This document shows positions 21,945 to 33,766 of a stretch of 64,000 nt of DNA, in pieces. Below the pieces are notes generated by a model. It saw nothing but the letters and a program-made list of their open reading frames with translations, was not told where the DNA came from and did no database searches. Both the position numbers and the translations under genes were made by a program. This stretch comes from Rhizophagus clarus (Eukaryota > Glomeromycota > Glomeromycetes > Glomerales > Glomeraceae). Position 1 is the stretch's first letter; the number at the start of each line of letters is the position of its first letter. The DNA lies in assembly GCA_015698045.1 (NCBI GenBank), contig BLAL01000285.1, positions 3,164,001-3,228,000 of the forward strand, read 5' to 3'.

Positions 21945-23253
21945 TAGAGTTCCGAATGGGCAAATGGGGTCGGTTAATTGACTTAACCTGACCCATGATA
22001 TTCAAGTCAGGTCATCAAATTCATGACCCGTTTTATATCAAAAAAAATTGTTAAGATTCAACAATTTTATATATGAAAAATTTAAATAATAAAAAAAACA
22101 ATCGTTTTCAGTTTAAATAATAATGAAAAAAAAAATGATTTTCTTAATCATTTTAATAACAAAAGAAAAAAACGATTTTTTTAATCGTTTTAAGAACAAA
22201 AGAAAAAAACGATTTTCTTAATCGTTTTTAATAACAAAAGAAAAAAACGATTTGTTAATTGTTTTTTAATAATAAAAATGATTTATTAATCGTTTTTTAA
22301 TAATAAAAACGATTTTCTTAATCGCTTTTAATAACAAAAAAAATGATTTTCTTAATCGTTTTAAGAACAAAAGAAAAAAATGATTTTTTTAATAGTTTTT
22401 AATAACAAAAAAAAACGATTTTGTTAATAGTTTTTAATAACAAAAAAAAACGATTTTCTTAATCGTTTTTAATAACAAAAAAAAACAATTTTCTTAATCG
22501 TTTTTAATAATAAAAAAAAAATGATTTTCTTAATCGTTTTTAATAACAAAAAAAAATGATTTTCTTAATCGTTTTTAATAACTAAAAAAAAATGATTTTC
22601 TTAATCGTTTTTAATAACAAAAAAAAAACGATTTTCTTAATCATTTTTAATAATAAAAAAATGATTTATTATTCGTTTTTAATAACAAAAATGATTTATT
22701 ATTCGTTTTCATTCATTTTTAATAACAAAAAAAAGCGATTTTTTAATAACAAAAGAAAAAACGATTTTCTTAATCGTTTTTAATAATAAAAAAAGGATTT
22801 TATTATTCGTTTTTATTAACAAAAATGATTTATTATTCGTTTTTATTAACAAAAATGAATTATTATTCATTTTTATTCGTTTTTAATAACAAAAAAAAGC
22901 GATTTTTTAATAATAAAAGAAAAAACGATTTTCTTAATCATTTTTAATAATAAAAAAAAGGATTTTATTATTCGTTTTTATTAACAAAAATGATTTATTA
23001 TTCATTTTTAATAACAAAAAAAAATGATTTATTAATCGTTTTTAATAACAAAAAAAAATCGTTTTTAATAATCGTTTTTAGTAATAAAGAACTGATTTAG
23101 CCAAACTTTAAATATAAAAATGCCGGGACTAATAGTTTTGGCATTTTTTTTCAGCATTTTTTGTCAGGTCAACGGGTCAGATCAGGTACCCGATTAACAC
23201 TGACCCGACCCGAGAATTTTGGGTCAACTAGTCAGGTCAGATTTGGAGCTCTA
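21945..23253. mobile_element. Second hAT-like non-autonomous element with minisatellite core
   Basis: The ends are TAGAGTTCCGAAT (left) and TAGAGCTCCAAAT (right, reverse complement). The flanks are GCAAAACG (21937-21944) and GCGAAACG (23254-23261), an 8-bp duplication with one mismatch. The subterminal regions are rich in GGTCAGGTCAAC/ACCTGACCC words. The core, about 22080-23090, is a minisatellite of some 25 units of about 36-40 bp with the form CGATTTTCTTAATCGTTTTTAATAAC plus an A run; each unit is itself partly palindromic (CGATTTTC..AATCG). Terminal homology is short, so the call is moderate. Confidence 0.5.
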
Positions 23254-24601
23254 GCGAAACGTTTTTTTGAAATTAAATTATATATATCTGATATCAAAAA
23301 ATGCGCAACGTTTTTTAATATTAAAAAAAACCATTTTTGCAACGTTTATGCTTTTTATCGCGCTGTTAAAAAACACGCAACGTTTTTTTTATTAAATCCC
23401 ATATCAAAAAACGTTTTCGCAACGCTTTTTATCAAATTATCAAAAAAGCACTGCGAAGCGTTTTTTTTTGTCAAATTGTATATGTTAAACTTCTTTATTA
23501 AATTATATGTTAAAAAACGTTTTGCAACGTTTTTTGACAAATTATAAACGTTGCTAAACGTCTTTATTAAATTATAATTCAAGTCGAGTCAACACGGGTC
23601 AGTTCACGAGTTTGATTCAAGGATCTTATAGCCATGTGACATTCGAGTCGATTCTGAGTTTATATTAATACTCGACTCGGTGAGCCTGGGTGTCAATTCA
23701 TCTACTTTACGACAACTATGCAAAAACGTGGACAACGTTTGAGTGGACCTTGACCATTTAAGATTAACAATCCCATCTTCCTGACTTTTTGAGTCATGGG
23801 AGAGCTGAAGGAATGAGATGATGATAATGAAAATCTTATTATATAATTGTTTATTTTTTGGATCAAAGTAAAAAAAATTATATTTGAAATATGTGGTTAA
23901 ATAATACAGATAGATTGTCTATTACTATGACATATCAGGACAGACAAAATCATGTTTATTTTTACACAATAAATGTTTAATAAACACTAATTTTACATAC
24001 TGCATATTTTACACTTTAAATGTTTATAGATAAATTCAAAATTTTTTTGATTAATTTGGTTATTTTTTGGAGCACAAATGTGAAATTAAAATATACATAT
24101 ATATAATATATGGAAATCTAAACTAGTCAAAAATAAATAGGGATTAAATATTTGCATATAAAGTCATATCTTAAAGCATTTAAATAATTGATCTAAGTAA
24201 ACATGATTTATCTGTTCAGGTATTACATGCTAAGCATTTATTTAGACAATAATATTATTCAGGTTTACCACCATGCCACACATGTTGTAAGTGATGATAA
24301 AAATTAGGAATGAAAATTTGCCAAGTACTCAGACCAAGGTTTAACAATAAAAATACCACAATTGATTAACTGTCAATATATTTAAACTAAGCTCACTAAC
24401 TGTACTAAAAGAGCCCTAGTTATTTTTATAAAATTTAATTATTTATTTATATTATATCAAAATTTTGATAATTCTATTTAAAATTTAGAGTAAGTATAAT
24501 AATAAAATAACATTAATCTTTTAGCTTTAATATTATTATAATGAGGTTTAATATAATGTTTATTCAAACTTTAAAGATTTGGAACTAGTGGAAATGAAAT
24601 T
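23254..24601. other. Intergenic; repeat debris, then the kinase upstream region
   Basis: 23254-23580 continues the AACGTTTTTGCAACG repeat. 23585-23700 has GAGTCGAGT/CTCGACTCGG words of hAT-end type. From 23700 to 24601 I see no gene. Confidence 0.5.
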
Positions 24602-26995
24602 ATGGATCAATTTATCTCTAAAAATAGTTTAAAATGGATTCCTTATGATAAGTTTGAAAATATTGAATATCTTGACAAAGGAGGATTTAGCACTATATAT
24701 AAAGCTACATATAATAATAAAGAAATAGTTCTAAAATGTTTTAGTTATCTTAATAATTCAGATGAGAGCTTAAGAGAATTCTTAAATGAAGTATAGTAAA
24801 TTATTGTTTCTTTTTTTTGGTTTTAATTTATTTATACTAATTTATTTTATTAATTATTTATATAGTGGAAAATTATTTATTCTCCATGGGCAGTTATTAA
24901 TATATTTGGATTTACAAAAAATCCAAATACTTTGGATTATATGTTAATAATGGAGTATGCAAATGAAGGTAATTTAAGAAAATGTTTGACAGAAGTAACT
25001 CTTACTTGGAAACAAAAGTTATTTATGTTATACAAAATTCTTGCGAGTCTTAATACGATACATGGAAAAAACCTTATTCATTATGATTTTCATGATGGTA
25101 ATATTTTATGTATTAAATATCAAATTTTAAGTATTAAATATCAAAATATACGTGATATATATGGATCTTATATTAGTGATTATTTGGGATCATATCAATC
25201 TGCAACATCTTTTTTAGAAAATATTTATGGTGTTATACCATTTATTGCACCTGAAGTTTTAAGAGGCAAACCATATACTCCAGCTAGTAATATATATAGT
25301 TTGTCTATGATTATGTGGGAATTTACATCTGGAATTCCACCATTTAATAATAGAGCACATGATTTTCAACTTGCCTTAAATATTTGCAAAGGTGAACGAC
25401 CTGAAATTATTGAAAATACTCCACAATGGTATATAGATTTGATGAAAGAATGTTGGGATGTAGATCCGTTAAAAAGGCCATCTGCATCAAAAATTATATA
25501 TATTATTGAAAAATGGATTGGAACTTTTGATGATGATGAATTTATTAATGCACCAATTAGACATCTTACTGTATCCCATCCACAAGCATATTATTCAAGT
25601 CGCTTACTTAATTTTACTAGTAGAGAATTAAATAGAATTTTAGAAGAATATCAAGAATTTGATATTTTTAGAGAATTTTTTAAATTAGAAAATATTGCTG
25701 AAACTTATTATCAATATTCTCGGAATGTATTAAAAGAAAAACAAATGGAATTAGATGCTTCACAACATAAAAATTCTCAATTTGAGCAAGATATTCAAAA
25801 TCTAAATCTTGTATTAGAAGAAAATACTTTACAAGCTCAAATTGACAATTTAACTAAACAGTTGGAACAAAGTAAATTGGAATTTCAAATTCAAATTAAT
25901 CAGTTAAATCAAGAAAATAATAATCATCAAGTTCAATTAGCTCAAAAAGAAACCAATGTCCAAGAACATAAAAATCAATTAATTCAATTTCAAAATAGTA
26001 ATAAGCAAGTAGAAGATGAAAATCTTAAATTAAAAGGTAAATTAAAAGAAATTAAAATAGAATTGGACCTACAACAAAGAAATTCTAAATTGCAAGAGCA
26101 GAAAATTGATCATTTGCAACAATCTATGAAATTAACAGAAGAAGAGAATGACAATTTATGTCAAAAGAATGCCAATTTGATAAACCAATTAGAAAATCTT
26201 TTTCAACAAGATAGCTTGTCGGATGATAAATTATCAAATTATCAATTAGAATATTCTTACCAAAATTATGGTATGAATTTAAATAATGATATCTCAAGTT
26301 TAAATAATAACTTGAAGAATTATGTAACAGATTTAAATCAAGATGTTATTGTCAATATTGAAGAAATCAAAAAGCTTTTATTGCTTTATAAATGTCCAGC
26401 TAAAATTTTAAGTCAAAGAGACGATCAGTTACTTATTTAAGCAGTTTTGCAACGTCATATTATTGAAACAATAATTTCTCACGCAACAAAATATTTTCAA
26501 AGTACAGGACAACATTATCATCTTGAATCAGATATTATTAATAGAACATCTTCATTATCCACATTATTGACCAATATCTCCAAATATCGTACTGGAAATG
26601 ATAAAATAGCACATGAATCAGAAAATAACACTACGTATGAGCATCCTTTTATTGCTGATTGTAAGAAAAAATTAAACAATACTACAAATGAATTGCGTAT
26701 TGTTAAAGATCAAGAAAAAATTGTGGTTGAAAATTTAGCAGCAACTATAATTTGTGAATTCATCAAGCTCTTTTGGTTTAGACCAAAAATTCACGAACCT
26801 GTTGTACAATATGTTTGGATTCCATCTAATGTTAAAGTAGATAAAAGATTTATGAAAAAGAATAACTTTGATGATATTGATGATGACGAAAATTTGTATG
26901 TTGATTTATGTTATTTCCCTCTAATTGGAAATGATTTGACGTCAAATAATCAAAAAGTTTATATTCCCGCGAAAGTTATTGTACGAAAAAATTAA
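24602..26995 (+). pseudogene. Protein kinase with coiled coil and C-terminal domain, split by one in-frame stop
   Basis: Exon 1 is 24602-24790, the intron is 24791-24865 (GT...ATAG) and exon 2 starts at 24866 in frame. The kinase domain spans about residues 18-285: glycine loop DKGGFSTIYKA, the Lys in IVLKCF, catalytic loop HYDFHDGN, a DFG position reading SDYLG (Tyr inserted or substituted), APEVLRGKPYT, and WDVDPLKRPS near the end. A Gln/Asn-rich coiled coil follows (about 340-500). A TAA at 26438-26440 ends the frame after DDQLLI, but the same frame then runs 185 more codons to 26995 with well-formed protein (HIIETIISHATKYFQ ... YVDLCYFPLIGNDL). One nonsense change therefore separates the C-terminal domain. 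The kinase part could still be made as a shorter protein. Recent pseudogene, readthrough or allele variant are all possible. Confidence 0.8.
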
Positions 26996-27483
26996 ATAGT
27001 TCTGTTGTAGTCGAATTAGTCACGTAATTATGACTGTATGTTAAATATATTGGTTTTGTTTTTGTTGGATATATTAAATATTCTTTAGTATTTATTTTAC
27101 ATATTTTATTTTGATATTATTTGATATGTTGTATTTGTTTATATTTATATAAATAAAAGACTATTTTCAAAGGTATTTTTTTAGAGTATAGTTTTTATTG
27201 TTTACGTTAATTTTAGTTAGCAATTAACCGTACAGTGCGTCATCTAGACAGTATGAAAGATTATTGTAACTAATAGTTGTAGTTGTATAGTATAATAAAG
27301 ACTATCTCTCATTTATAAACATATAACTACTGCCCACACGTTTTTAATGTCTTTGTCCAATAGATAAATAAAGGATTGAGTTTTAACAATACTATGCATT
27401 TAGAATAATGGTTTCATTTTATTCTTCAATATTTGTTGAAAAATTAATTCCGTAATCTTGTTATTTATTTATCAAAGACTGAC
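26996..27483. other. Intergenic, no gene seen
   Basis: Probable 3' region of the kinase gene (several AATAAA-like words, for example near 27150) and then unassigned sequence. Confidence 0.5.
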
Positions 27484-27780
27484 ATGGACCAAACTTTAGC
27501 TTCGATACAATCGCAAGTCGAGGTCGCTTCCACTTCTTCGGTGACGCAGCAGCAAGGAATAGTAACCAAAATCTGATTTTCATGATGGCAATATTTTAAA
27601 TCAGCAGATAAAAGTTCTTACTAGTGATTTAGGATTATATCGACCTGTAAAATTAGTTATTAAAAAAAAAAAAAAATGCTATTTATAATGTTACACAATT
27701 TATGACACCTGAAATTTTGAGAGGCGAACCTTATTATACTCAAGCCAGTAATATATATGTTTTTCTATTTGTTTATTCAT
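27484..27780 (+). pseudogene. Chimeric relic: short unknown 5' part joined to a kinase fragment
   Basis: 27484-27575 is an open, more GC-rich start (MDQTLASIQSQVEVAST ..., Ser/Gln-rich) of unknown family. At about 27572 the sequence passes directly into kinase pieces: SDFHDGNIL, SDLGLY, then in another frame TPEILRGEPYYTQASNIY. An A run and frameshifts break it. It is related to the neighbouring kinase but keeps the more usual D-L-G. It looks like a duplicated fragment. Confidence 0.65.
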
Positions 27781-28007
27781 ATTTATTTATTTCAGATGAA
27801 GACATACAAACAATTTAACGCTTTGAGTAATACAAATGATGTTAACATTGCATCTAACCAGTAGGTGCCGTAATGCATCCTCCCTTATACGAACCAACCA
27901 TATAAAAACCCTATAAAACTAAAGAATCTAGTTTATTAATATAAAAAGATTTAAATTACAACTGTATTTTGGTATTTTCGGATATTCCTTAGGCTAACAG
28001 AACTAGG

Positions 28008-29462
28008 CTAAAGTATTAAACTTACAACTTTAAATTTCTTAATAACACCTAATTTAATATATTTGTTAATTATTTCAATATTTTCATGATTTTTATCAAA
28101 GCTATTTACATAAGCATTACGTTTAACGATTATCAATGAAAGTGATTTTAGTGGTTTGCGATCTATCCAATTTTTAAAAAAAGATTCTAATTCTTCTGGA
28201 AGTAATTCAAAATGTACTAATCCAAATAGATGATATAATATTAATTCATAAATATTTTGTGAATATTCCACAAATGTTTCCAATGCCTCTTTTTCACTCA
28301 AAAATATTCCTCCACAGCAAATTTTGATACTTGCTAAATCTTTGCAACTATTAAAAATCATTTTTAATGTTTCCAATTCATTATATTTAATCCTAGTGGA
28401 AAGTTTTCTAAGGTTCGGACAGAACGTAGTAATAGCTGAATTTAATGAATTATTGCCATAATTTCCTCCAATATCACTTAAGTAAATTTCTTTTAAATTA
28501 TTTCCATTGATTTCCAAGAAATTTATTAGAAACTCATATTTTGGACATGCTTTTTCAATTTTTAAAATTTGTAATTGTGGAAAAAGAGTATATTGTACCT
28601 TTTCAAAGTCACCAAGACATTCATTAAGTTCAAATGATAATTTAAGTTCTTGTAAATTTGAGAAATTGGTAATAAATAACAATGATAAACGATTGTATCT
28701 TCCATCAAGTTTAAATTTGATTAAGGTATTAGGAAGTTTTGACATTAATGAAGGAATTACATTTGTCAGAGTGTTAACCGCCGAAATGGGATATGGCTTC
28801 ATATTAAAACATTTTAAATTTCTCTGTACAGAAATTAAATCTGCTATTTCATTCGGTATAGTTTCTCTATATTCTAAAGTAAACGATCGTATATTGTGAC
28901 ATATTTGAGATAATTGATAAAATAATTCGGTGGAAATATCTGAACGACAGCGTAATTTCGTGAGATTTTTTAAGCAGTCTTTTGCTCCAGGATATAATAT
29001 GAAATTTATATTTAGACGTAAGAAAATATCCAAACCATTAAATGTAGTGACCTGATTCATGAGCATTTTTAATATTTCTTGTGACACTATATTTGTTTTA
29101 TTACGAAGCTTTTGTCTTGAAATATTTTTTTTACTATTAAGAAGCTTCTCAATTTTGTTGTAATAAACCCGACTAATAGATAGAATTTTACAAAATGATG
29201 CATAATTGAATGTCGGAAATTTTGAGGTTAAGGCAGAAATAATAATTCCATTATCATATAAAATTTTTTTTGATTCGTTTGGAAGGCAAGCTATTAAAGT
29301 ACTAAAATTTGAAGTACTATAATCACGAATATCTCTCCAAAAAATTCTTACAGAAACCTCACACCATAATCGATTAACTAATACGCATGAATACAAAGTA
29401 TGTTTATCATCTTTTAAGTGTTCAAAAATTTCGTTCAAGCAGTCAACGGGAAGTTGTGTCAT
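28008..29462 (-). CDS. F-box protein with leucine-rich-repeat-like region
   Basis: Intronless, 484 residues, and the only family member on the minus strand. F-box at residues 3-45 (LPVDCLNEIFEHLKDDKHTLYSC ... WCE). The leucine-rich-like body ends in IINKYIKLGVIKKFK, then a divergent VVSLIL tail in place of the family's acidic D-E-E-Y-N end. It stands head-to-head with the gene at 30578; the roughly 1.1 kb between them carries the family upstream motif on both sides. It is the most divergent of the intact copies in the array. Presumed SCF substrate receptor; substrate unknown. Confidence 0.88.
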   Translation of the reverse strand: MTQLPVDCLNEIFEHLKDDKHTLYSCVLVNRLWCEVSVRIFWRDIRDYSTSNFSTLIACLPNESKKILYDNGIIISALTSKFPTFNYASFCKILSISRVYYNKIEKLLNSKKNISRQKLRNKTNIVSQEILKMLMNQVTTFNGLDIFLRLNINFILYPGAKDCLKNLTKLRCRSDISTELFYQLSQICHNIRSFTLEYRETIPNEIADLISVQRNLKCFNMKPYPISAVNTLTNVIPSLMSKLPNTLIKFKLDGRYNRLSLLFITNFSNLQELKLSFELNECLGDFEKVQYTLFPQLQILKIEKACPKYEFLINFLEINGNNLKEIYLSDIGGNYGNNSLNSAITTFCPNLRKLSTRIKYNELETLKMIFNSCKDLASIKICCGGIFLSEKEALETFVEYSQNIYELILYHLFGLVHFELLPEELESFFKNWIDRKPLKSLSLIIVKRNAYVNSFDKNHENIEIINKYIKLGVIKKFKVVSLIL

Positions 29463-29528
29463 TATTTTTTAAAAGAGACGAAAGAGTGTAAAATTTTTGG
29501 AAAGTTTCGTATATTTATGTGTTTATTT

Positions 29529-29553
29529 GTGTTACAAACATAAAGGTCATATG
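29529..29553 (-). promoter_or_regulatory. Conserved F-box family upstream motif
   Basis: In reverse complement it reads CATATGACCTTTATGTTTGTAACAC, 67-91 bp upstream of the ATG at 29462. The same motif stands upstream of the other family members, which is unusual in fast-changing AT-rich intergenic DNA. Confidence 0.65.
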
Positions 29554-30481
29554 TTGCATTTGTCATGTGACGTTTGTTTAAATTTGTATTTTGTACACCC
29601 TTTAATATAGTACTAGTAAATATTATATATAAAACAAAACGTTTTGGCTATTAATAAAGGAAAACACAAAAATCATACATATACTGTATATATTGTATAG
29701 TAAGCAAAACAAATTTACAGATTTCTTCTCAATTACCACCAAACATATTCTTGATTTTTAAATCAAAATTTAATGCTACATAAATCCTCTAATGATGTAA
29801 AAAAAAAAGATCAGCAAAAGTGGTTAAATAAAACAAAAAGAATAGGGAAATTTACAATATATGAATGAGTATTGCCATTGTTGATTATTACCGCAGACGA
29901 TTTTCGCTGTTTATTTCTGGTCAAAAATTATAATTTCGGCCAGGATTAAAAATCGACTGTTAAAAAAATTTTTATTTAGATAAATTTAAATAATAATTAA
30001 GTAATTATTAAATATCAACCACTAAAAAAAAATTTTGTAAGATCCAAAAAAAAAAACGTTTTGCTTATAAATGCATTTTTCCTCAAAAACTATCTGAAAA
30101 ACGGCCTTTTAACCTAAGAGAAACTTGCTTCACTCATAAATTTACATATAATAGTATTGTTTATATTATGAACAGACCAATAAATATTTCAATTTTTAAC
30201 CAAAAATTTTAAAATCAAAAAAAAATTTTTTAAAAGCGGCGATGATCACCGTGCGGATATTCCCATTATTTTTTTACTAATTCCTAGATATTTTTTATTT
30301 CCCAGTTCATAATAATTAGTTAAAAACTCTAGTATATCGTTATCTGTTTGTTTATTTATATTAACATTAACATCTTTATCATATAATAAAAGTCATTTAA
30401 TTTGTCCTATTTAAAATTCATGTGTGGATTATAATTCTAACACATGTCATGACAACGTAATCATGATTTGCAAAGCATGAC
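29554..30481. other. Intergenic between divergent F-box genes
   Basis: No gene. A TTTCGGCCAGGATTA fragment of the dispersed palindrome family lies at about 29930-29946. Confidence 0.5.
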
Positions 30482-30507
30482 CACATGACATTAATGTTTG
30501 TAACACC
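30482..30507 (+). promoter_or_regulatory. Conserved F-box family upstream motif
   Basis: CACATGACATTAATGTTTGTAACAC, about 96 bp upstream of the ATG at 30578. Confidence 0.65.
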
Positions 30508-30577
30508 AATACAATAATAAATGATTTTCGTCTCAATATCAAAACCTTTAAAATTATTTTTTGTTTCTTTTAAAACA

Positions 30578-32014
30578 ATGTCACAACTTCCGACTGATTG
30601 CTTAAATGAGATTTTCGAATTTTTAGAAAATGATAAATTTACTTTATATTCATGCATATTAGTTAATCGTTTTTGGTGTGAAGTTTCAGTGAGAATTTTT
30701 TGGAGAGATATTTGGAATTATAGTATTTCGAACTTTAGAACCTTAGTTGCTTGCCTACCAAATGAGTCAAAAGAAATTTTATATAAAAATGGAATTATTA
30801 TTTCAACCCCAACTTTAAAAACTCCCATTTTCAATTATGCATCATTTTGTAAAAACTTATCAGTTAACCGAGTTCATTACAAAATTGAGAAGCTTCTTAA
30901 CAATCAACAAAATATTCATAATAAAACACACATAGTGACGCAAGAAATATTTAAAATGTTCATGAGAGAAATTTCTTCCTTAAGGAGGTTAACTTTTTTA
31001 TCATACCTAGATATAACTTTTAATTTGTATCCTGGAGAAAAAGATTACTTAAAAAATCTTTCAGAATTACATTGTAATTCAAATATTCCTAGCGAATTTT
31101 TTTATCAACTATCCCAAATATGTCACAATATACAATCATTTACTTTAGAATTTGAAGAAACAATATCAAATGGAATAGCAGATTTAATTTCTGTTCAAAG
31201 AAATTTAAAATACTTTGATGTGATATTATGTAATGGTGTGATTTTTAATGGTATGATAAATAAAATCTCTTCATTAATGTCAAAAGTTCCTAATACTTTA
31301 ATCAAATTAAATCTTGATGTGGGAAATAATTTTACTTCATTTTCATTTATTGCTAATTTTTCAAATTTACAAGAACTTAAATTAACAATAGAATATCAAG
31401 AATGTATTATTGATTTTGAAAAATTACAATATGTTATTTTTCCAAAATTACAAGTTTTAATTATTAGAGAAGAATATCCAAGAGTTGAGTTATTAATGAA
31501 ATTCTTAGAAACTAATGGGAAAAATTTAAAAGAAATTTGTATAGGTGAAGGTGCGATTTGTAGTAATAATTCATTAAATTTAACCATAGCTAAGTTCTGT
31601 CCAAATCTTAAAAAACTTTCTGTTGGAATTAAAGAAAAAGAATTGGAAATGTTAAAAATAATTTTTAATAGTTGCAAAAATTTAGAAAATATTAAAATTT
31701 GGTGCGGGAAGAATTATTTGAGTGAAAAGGAGGCATTGGAAATGGTTGCAAAATATTCACAAAATGTTTATGAATTAATATTATATCATCAATATGATGT
31801 ACAATTTGAACTTCTTCCAGAAGAATTAGAGTCTTTTTTTATAAGTTGGATAAATCGTAAACCACAAAAATCACTTTCATTGGTTACTGTTAAATATGAT
31901 GCAAATAGCCTGGATACAAATCAAGAAAATATTGAAATAATTAACAAATATATTAAATTAGGCGTTGTTAAAAAATTTATAGTTACAGGTTTTGAAAACG
32001 AAGAATATAATTAA
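30578..32014 (+). CDS. F-box protein with leucine-rich-repeat-like region
   Basis: Intronless, 478 residues from the ATG at 30578; the longer frame from 30521 adds 19 residues with no counterpart in other copies and crosses promoter sequence. F-box at residues 3-45 (LPTDCLNEIFEFLENDKF ... NRFWCE). The leucine-rich-like body ends IINKYIKLGVVKKF. It is a mosaic: the first roughly 130 residues match the 37907 copy almost perfectly, while residues of about 285-425 match the 33767 copy almost perfectly. Intact, probably active; presumed SCF substrate receptor. Confidence 0.88.
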   Translation: MSQLPTDCLNEIFEFLENDKFTLYSCILVNRFWCEVSVRIFWRDIWNYSISNFRTLVACLPNESKEILYKNGIIISTPTLKTPIFNYASFCKNLSVNRVHYKIEKLLNNQQNIHNKTHIVTQEIFKMFMREISSLRRLTFLSYLDITFNLYPGEKDYLKNLSELHCNSNIPSEFFYQLSQICHNIQSFTLEFEETISNGIADLISVQRNLKYFDVILCNGVIFNGMINKISSLMSKVPNTLIKLNLDVGNNFTSFSFIANFSNLQELKLTIEYQECIIDFEKLQYVIFPKLQVLIIREEYPRVELLMKFLETNGKNLKEICIGEGAICSNNSLNLTIAKFCPNLKKLSVGIKEKELEMLKIIFNSCKNLENIKIWCGKNYLSEKEALEMVAKYSQNVYELILYHQYDVQFELLPEELESFFISWINRKPQKSLSLVTVKYDANSLDTNQENIEIINKYIKLGVVKKFIVTGFENEEYN

Positions 32015-33682
32015 AAACATCGAATCGCATTTTTTAAATATCAATATCTAGATAGATTGAATTATGTATTTATATTTTGACTTGAATAAACTAAAGGATC
32101 TCTTTTATACACTTTGATAATGCGTGTCCCTATTATTATTTGTTAATTTTGTCTGATTTAACCATTAAACTTTTTCTTTACATTTTCGCAATGGATCTTA
32201 CTACAATACATACTAATCTTTTAAAAGAAAACTCTATATTGAAACATGTTTTCTGTAGGTGTAATAGTTATTTAACTGAAGAAATAATAATTAAATGGCA
32301 AATATGTCCTGTTATTGGAAATCCTTCGTTATCTGAATTTTTCTGCCGGATCAGAAATTTTATTAATAAAAATATCGAAATTTTTTACAAAATCAAAAAA
32401 ATAAGATGTTCATTGAAAGTTAAATTTGTTTGATGTTAAATTTTGCAAAATCTTGAAAGTTTTGTCTATTTGAATTGCAAATTCCAAAATTCCATAACAA
32501 ATTTTACAAAAGAGAAAGATGCGTTTAGAATAGTTTGTCCAACTTTCTTTAGACTACAGGAAAATTAATTACTATATGGGATATGCTGTGGACACATGTA
32601 GCGTTGAGAAAAATAAAGGGCAGAGAAATACAGTACATCTGATGCTCCATGGATAGAAAATTCCCAATTTAATTGGCACTACCAATAGTTTAAAATTTCG
32701 TGGTTAGGTCAATAGATGATTCAAGATCTATGATAGTATTCATTTTCTTTCTCATCCTCATACCAAAATAAATAAAATTAATCAAAAAAAAAATTGAATT
32801 TATGAAGAATAATTGATTGCTAATTCTTCAAGAATTTGTCACAATATTTTCCAAATACCCTGTGACGAAATAAGTCCACGTGTTTCTCCATGGTTTTACG
32901 TGGACCGAATTAAGGCCACAACCACCCAACGTTAACTCCCCTTCTTCTTTTTTGGATCACTTACTTGATCCAATACAAGCAAATAATGAATCATTATAAA
33001 ATTTTTGATGATATTTACTGTATAGATGCAACCGAATCATGCTGTCCATCAGTACTGCGCACAAGAATAAATTGGATGAAATAAAAAGGCTGTTGAAGAA
33101 TTATTATTAATAGGCAAAACTTTTAAATATAATTTTTAAACAACAAAAGGATGTGATTATTATAAAATAATTAGTTAATGAGGCTGAGACTATGATGGAA
33201 TGATAGACCAATTAAGATCTCCTTTCAAACTAACTCTCTCCTAATCATAGGAGAAAGAAAGAAAAGCCACAAAAATAGAAATAAATAAATAAATAAAATA
33301 AACATGTTTTTTTTTTAAAAAAATTTATTTATAAAAAGTTCTTTTGATTTTTAAAGAAAATTTTTTAAAAGTTGGTTTAGGATCTTATTGAATTATTTGA
33401 TAGAATTTAACTTAAATTTCTTGTAATAATAAATAATCTAATCTATGGTCATGATCAACTTCCTTAAGACAAGTTGTATCATATCGAGGGTATCTGGTAT
33501 GTTCGTCCGTCAAAATTAAACCTTTAAAGATGCACTAGATTATTTATTTGAGAAATTTTTTTCGTTCGTTTAAAGTCATTATTCAGATTATGCTACATCA
33601 CGGATGGCTGCAGGTGTTGCAGATGATTTTTGTGAAATTTTTCCTTTTAAGTATAATGCATAACATAGATATCATAATTATG
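32015..33682. other. Intergenic; a 97-codon frame of unknown value at 32140-32433
   Basis: The frame (inner start MDLTTIHTNLLKENSILKHV, several Cys) is not recognised and not supported further. At about 32874-32926, TCCACG...CGTGGA words can pair. An A/T run at 33295-33330 belongs to the dispersed repeat also seen at 6.5 and 8.9 kb. Confidence 0.4.
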
Positions 33683-33707
33683 CACATGACCTTAATGTTT
33701 GTAACAC
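33683..33707 (+). promoter_or_regulatory. Conserved F-box family upstream motif
   Basis: CACATGACCTTAATGTTTGTAACAC, 84 bp upstream of the ATG at 33767; the clearest copy, followed by a TACAATAAATATGATTTTCGTCTC block also found before the 30578 gene. Confidence 0.7.
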
Positions 33708-33766
33708 AACTGATACAATAAATATGATTTTCGTCTCATTTCAAAATTTCAAATTATTTTAAAAAC

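Noticed and set aside
22592..22783. 63-codon frame rich in Phe, Asn and Lys
   Set aside because: Translation of the minisatellite units.
23161..23582. Overlapping frames on both strands
   Set aside because: Both are translations of AACGTTTTTGCAACG repeats with no recognisable domain.
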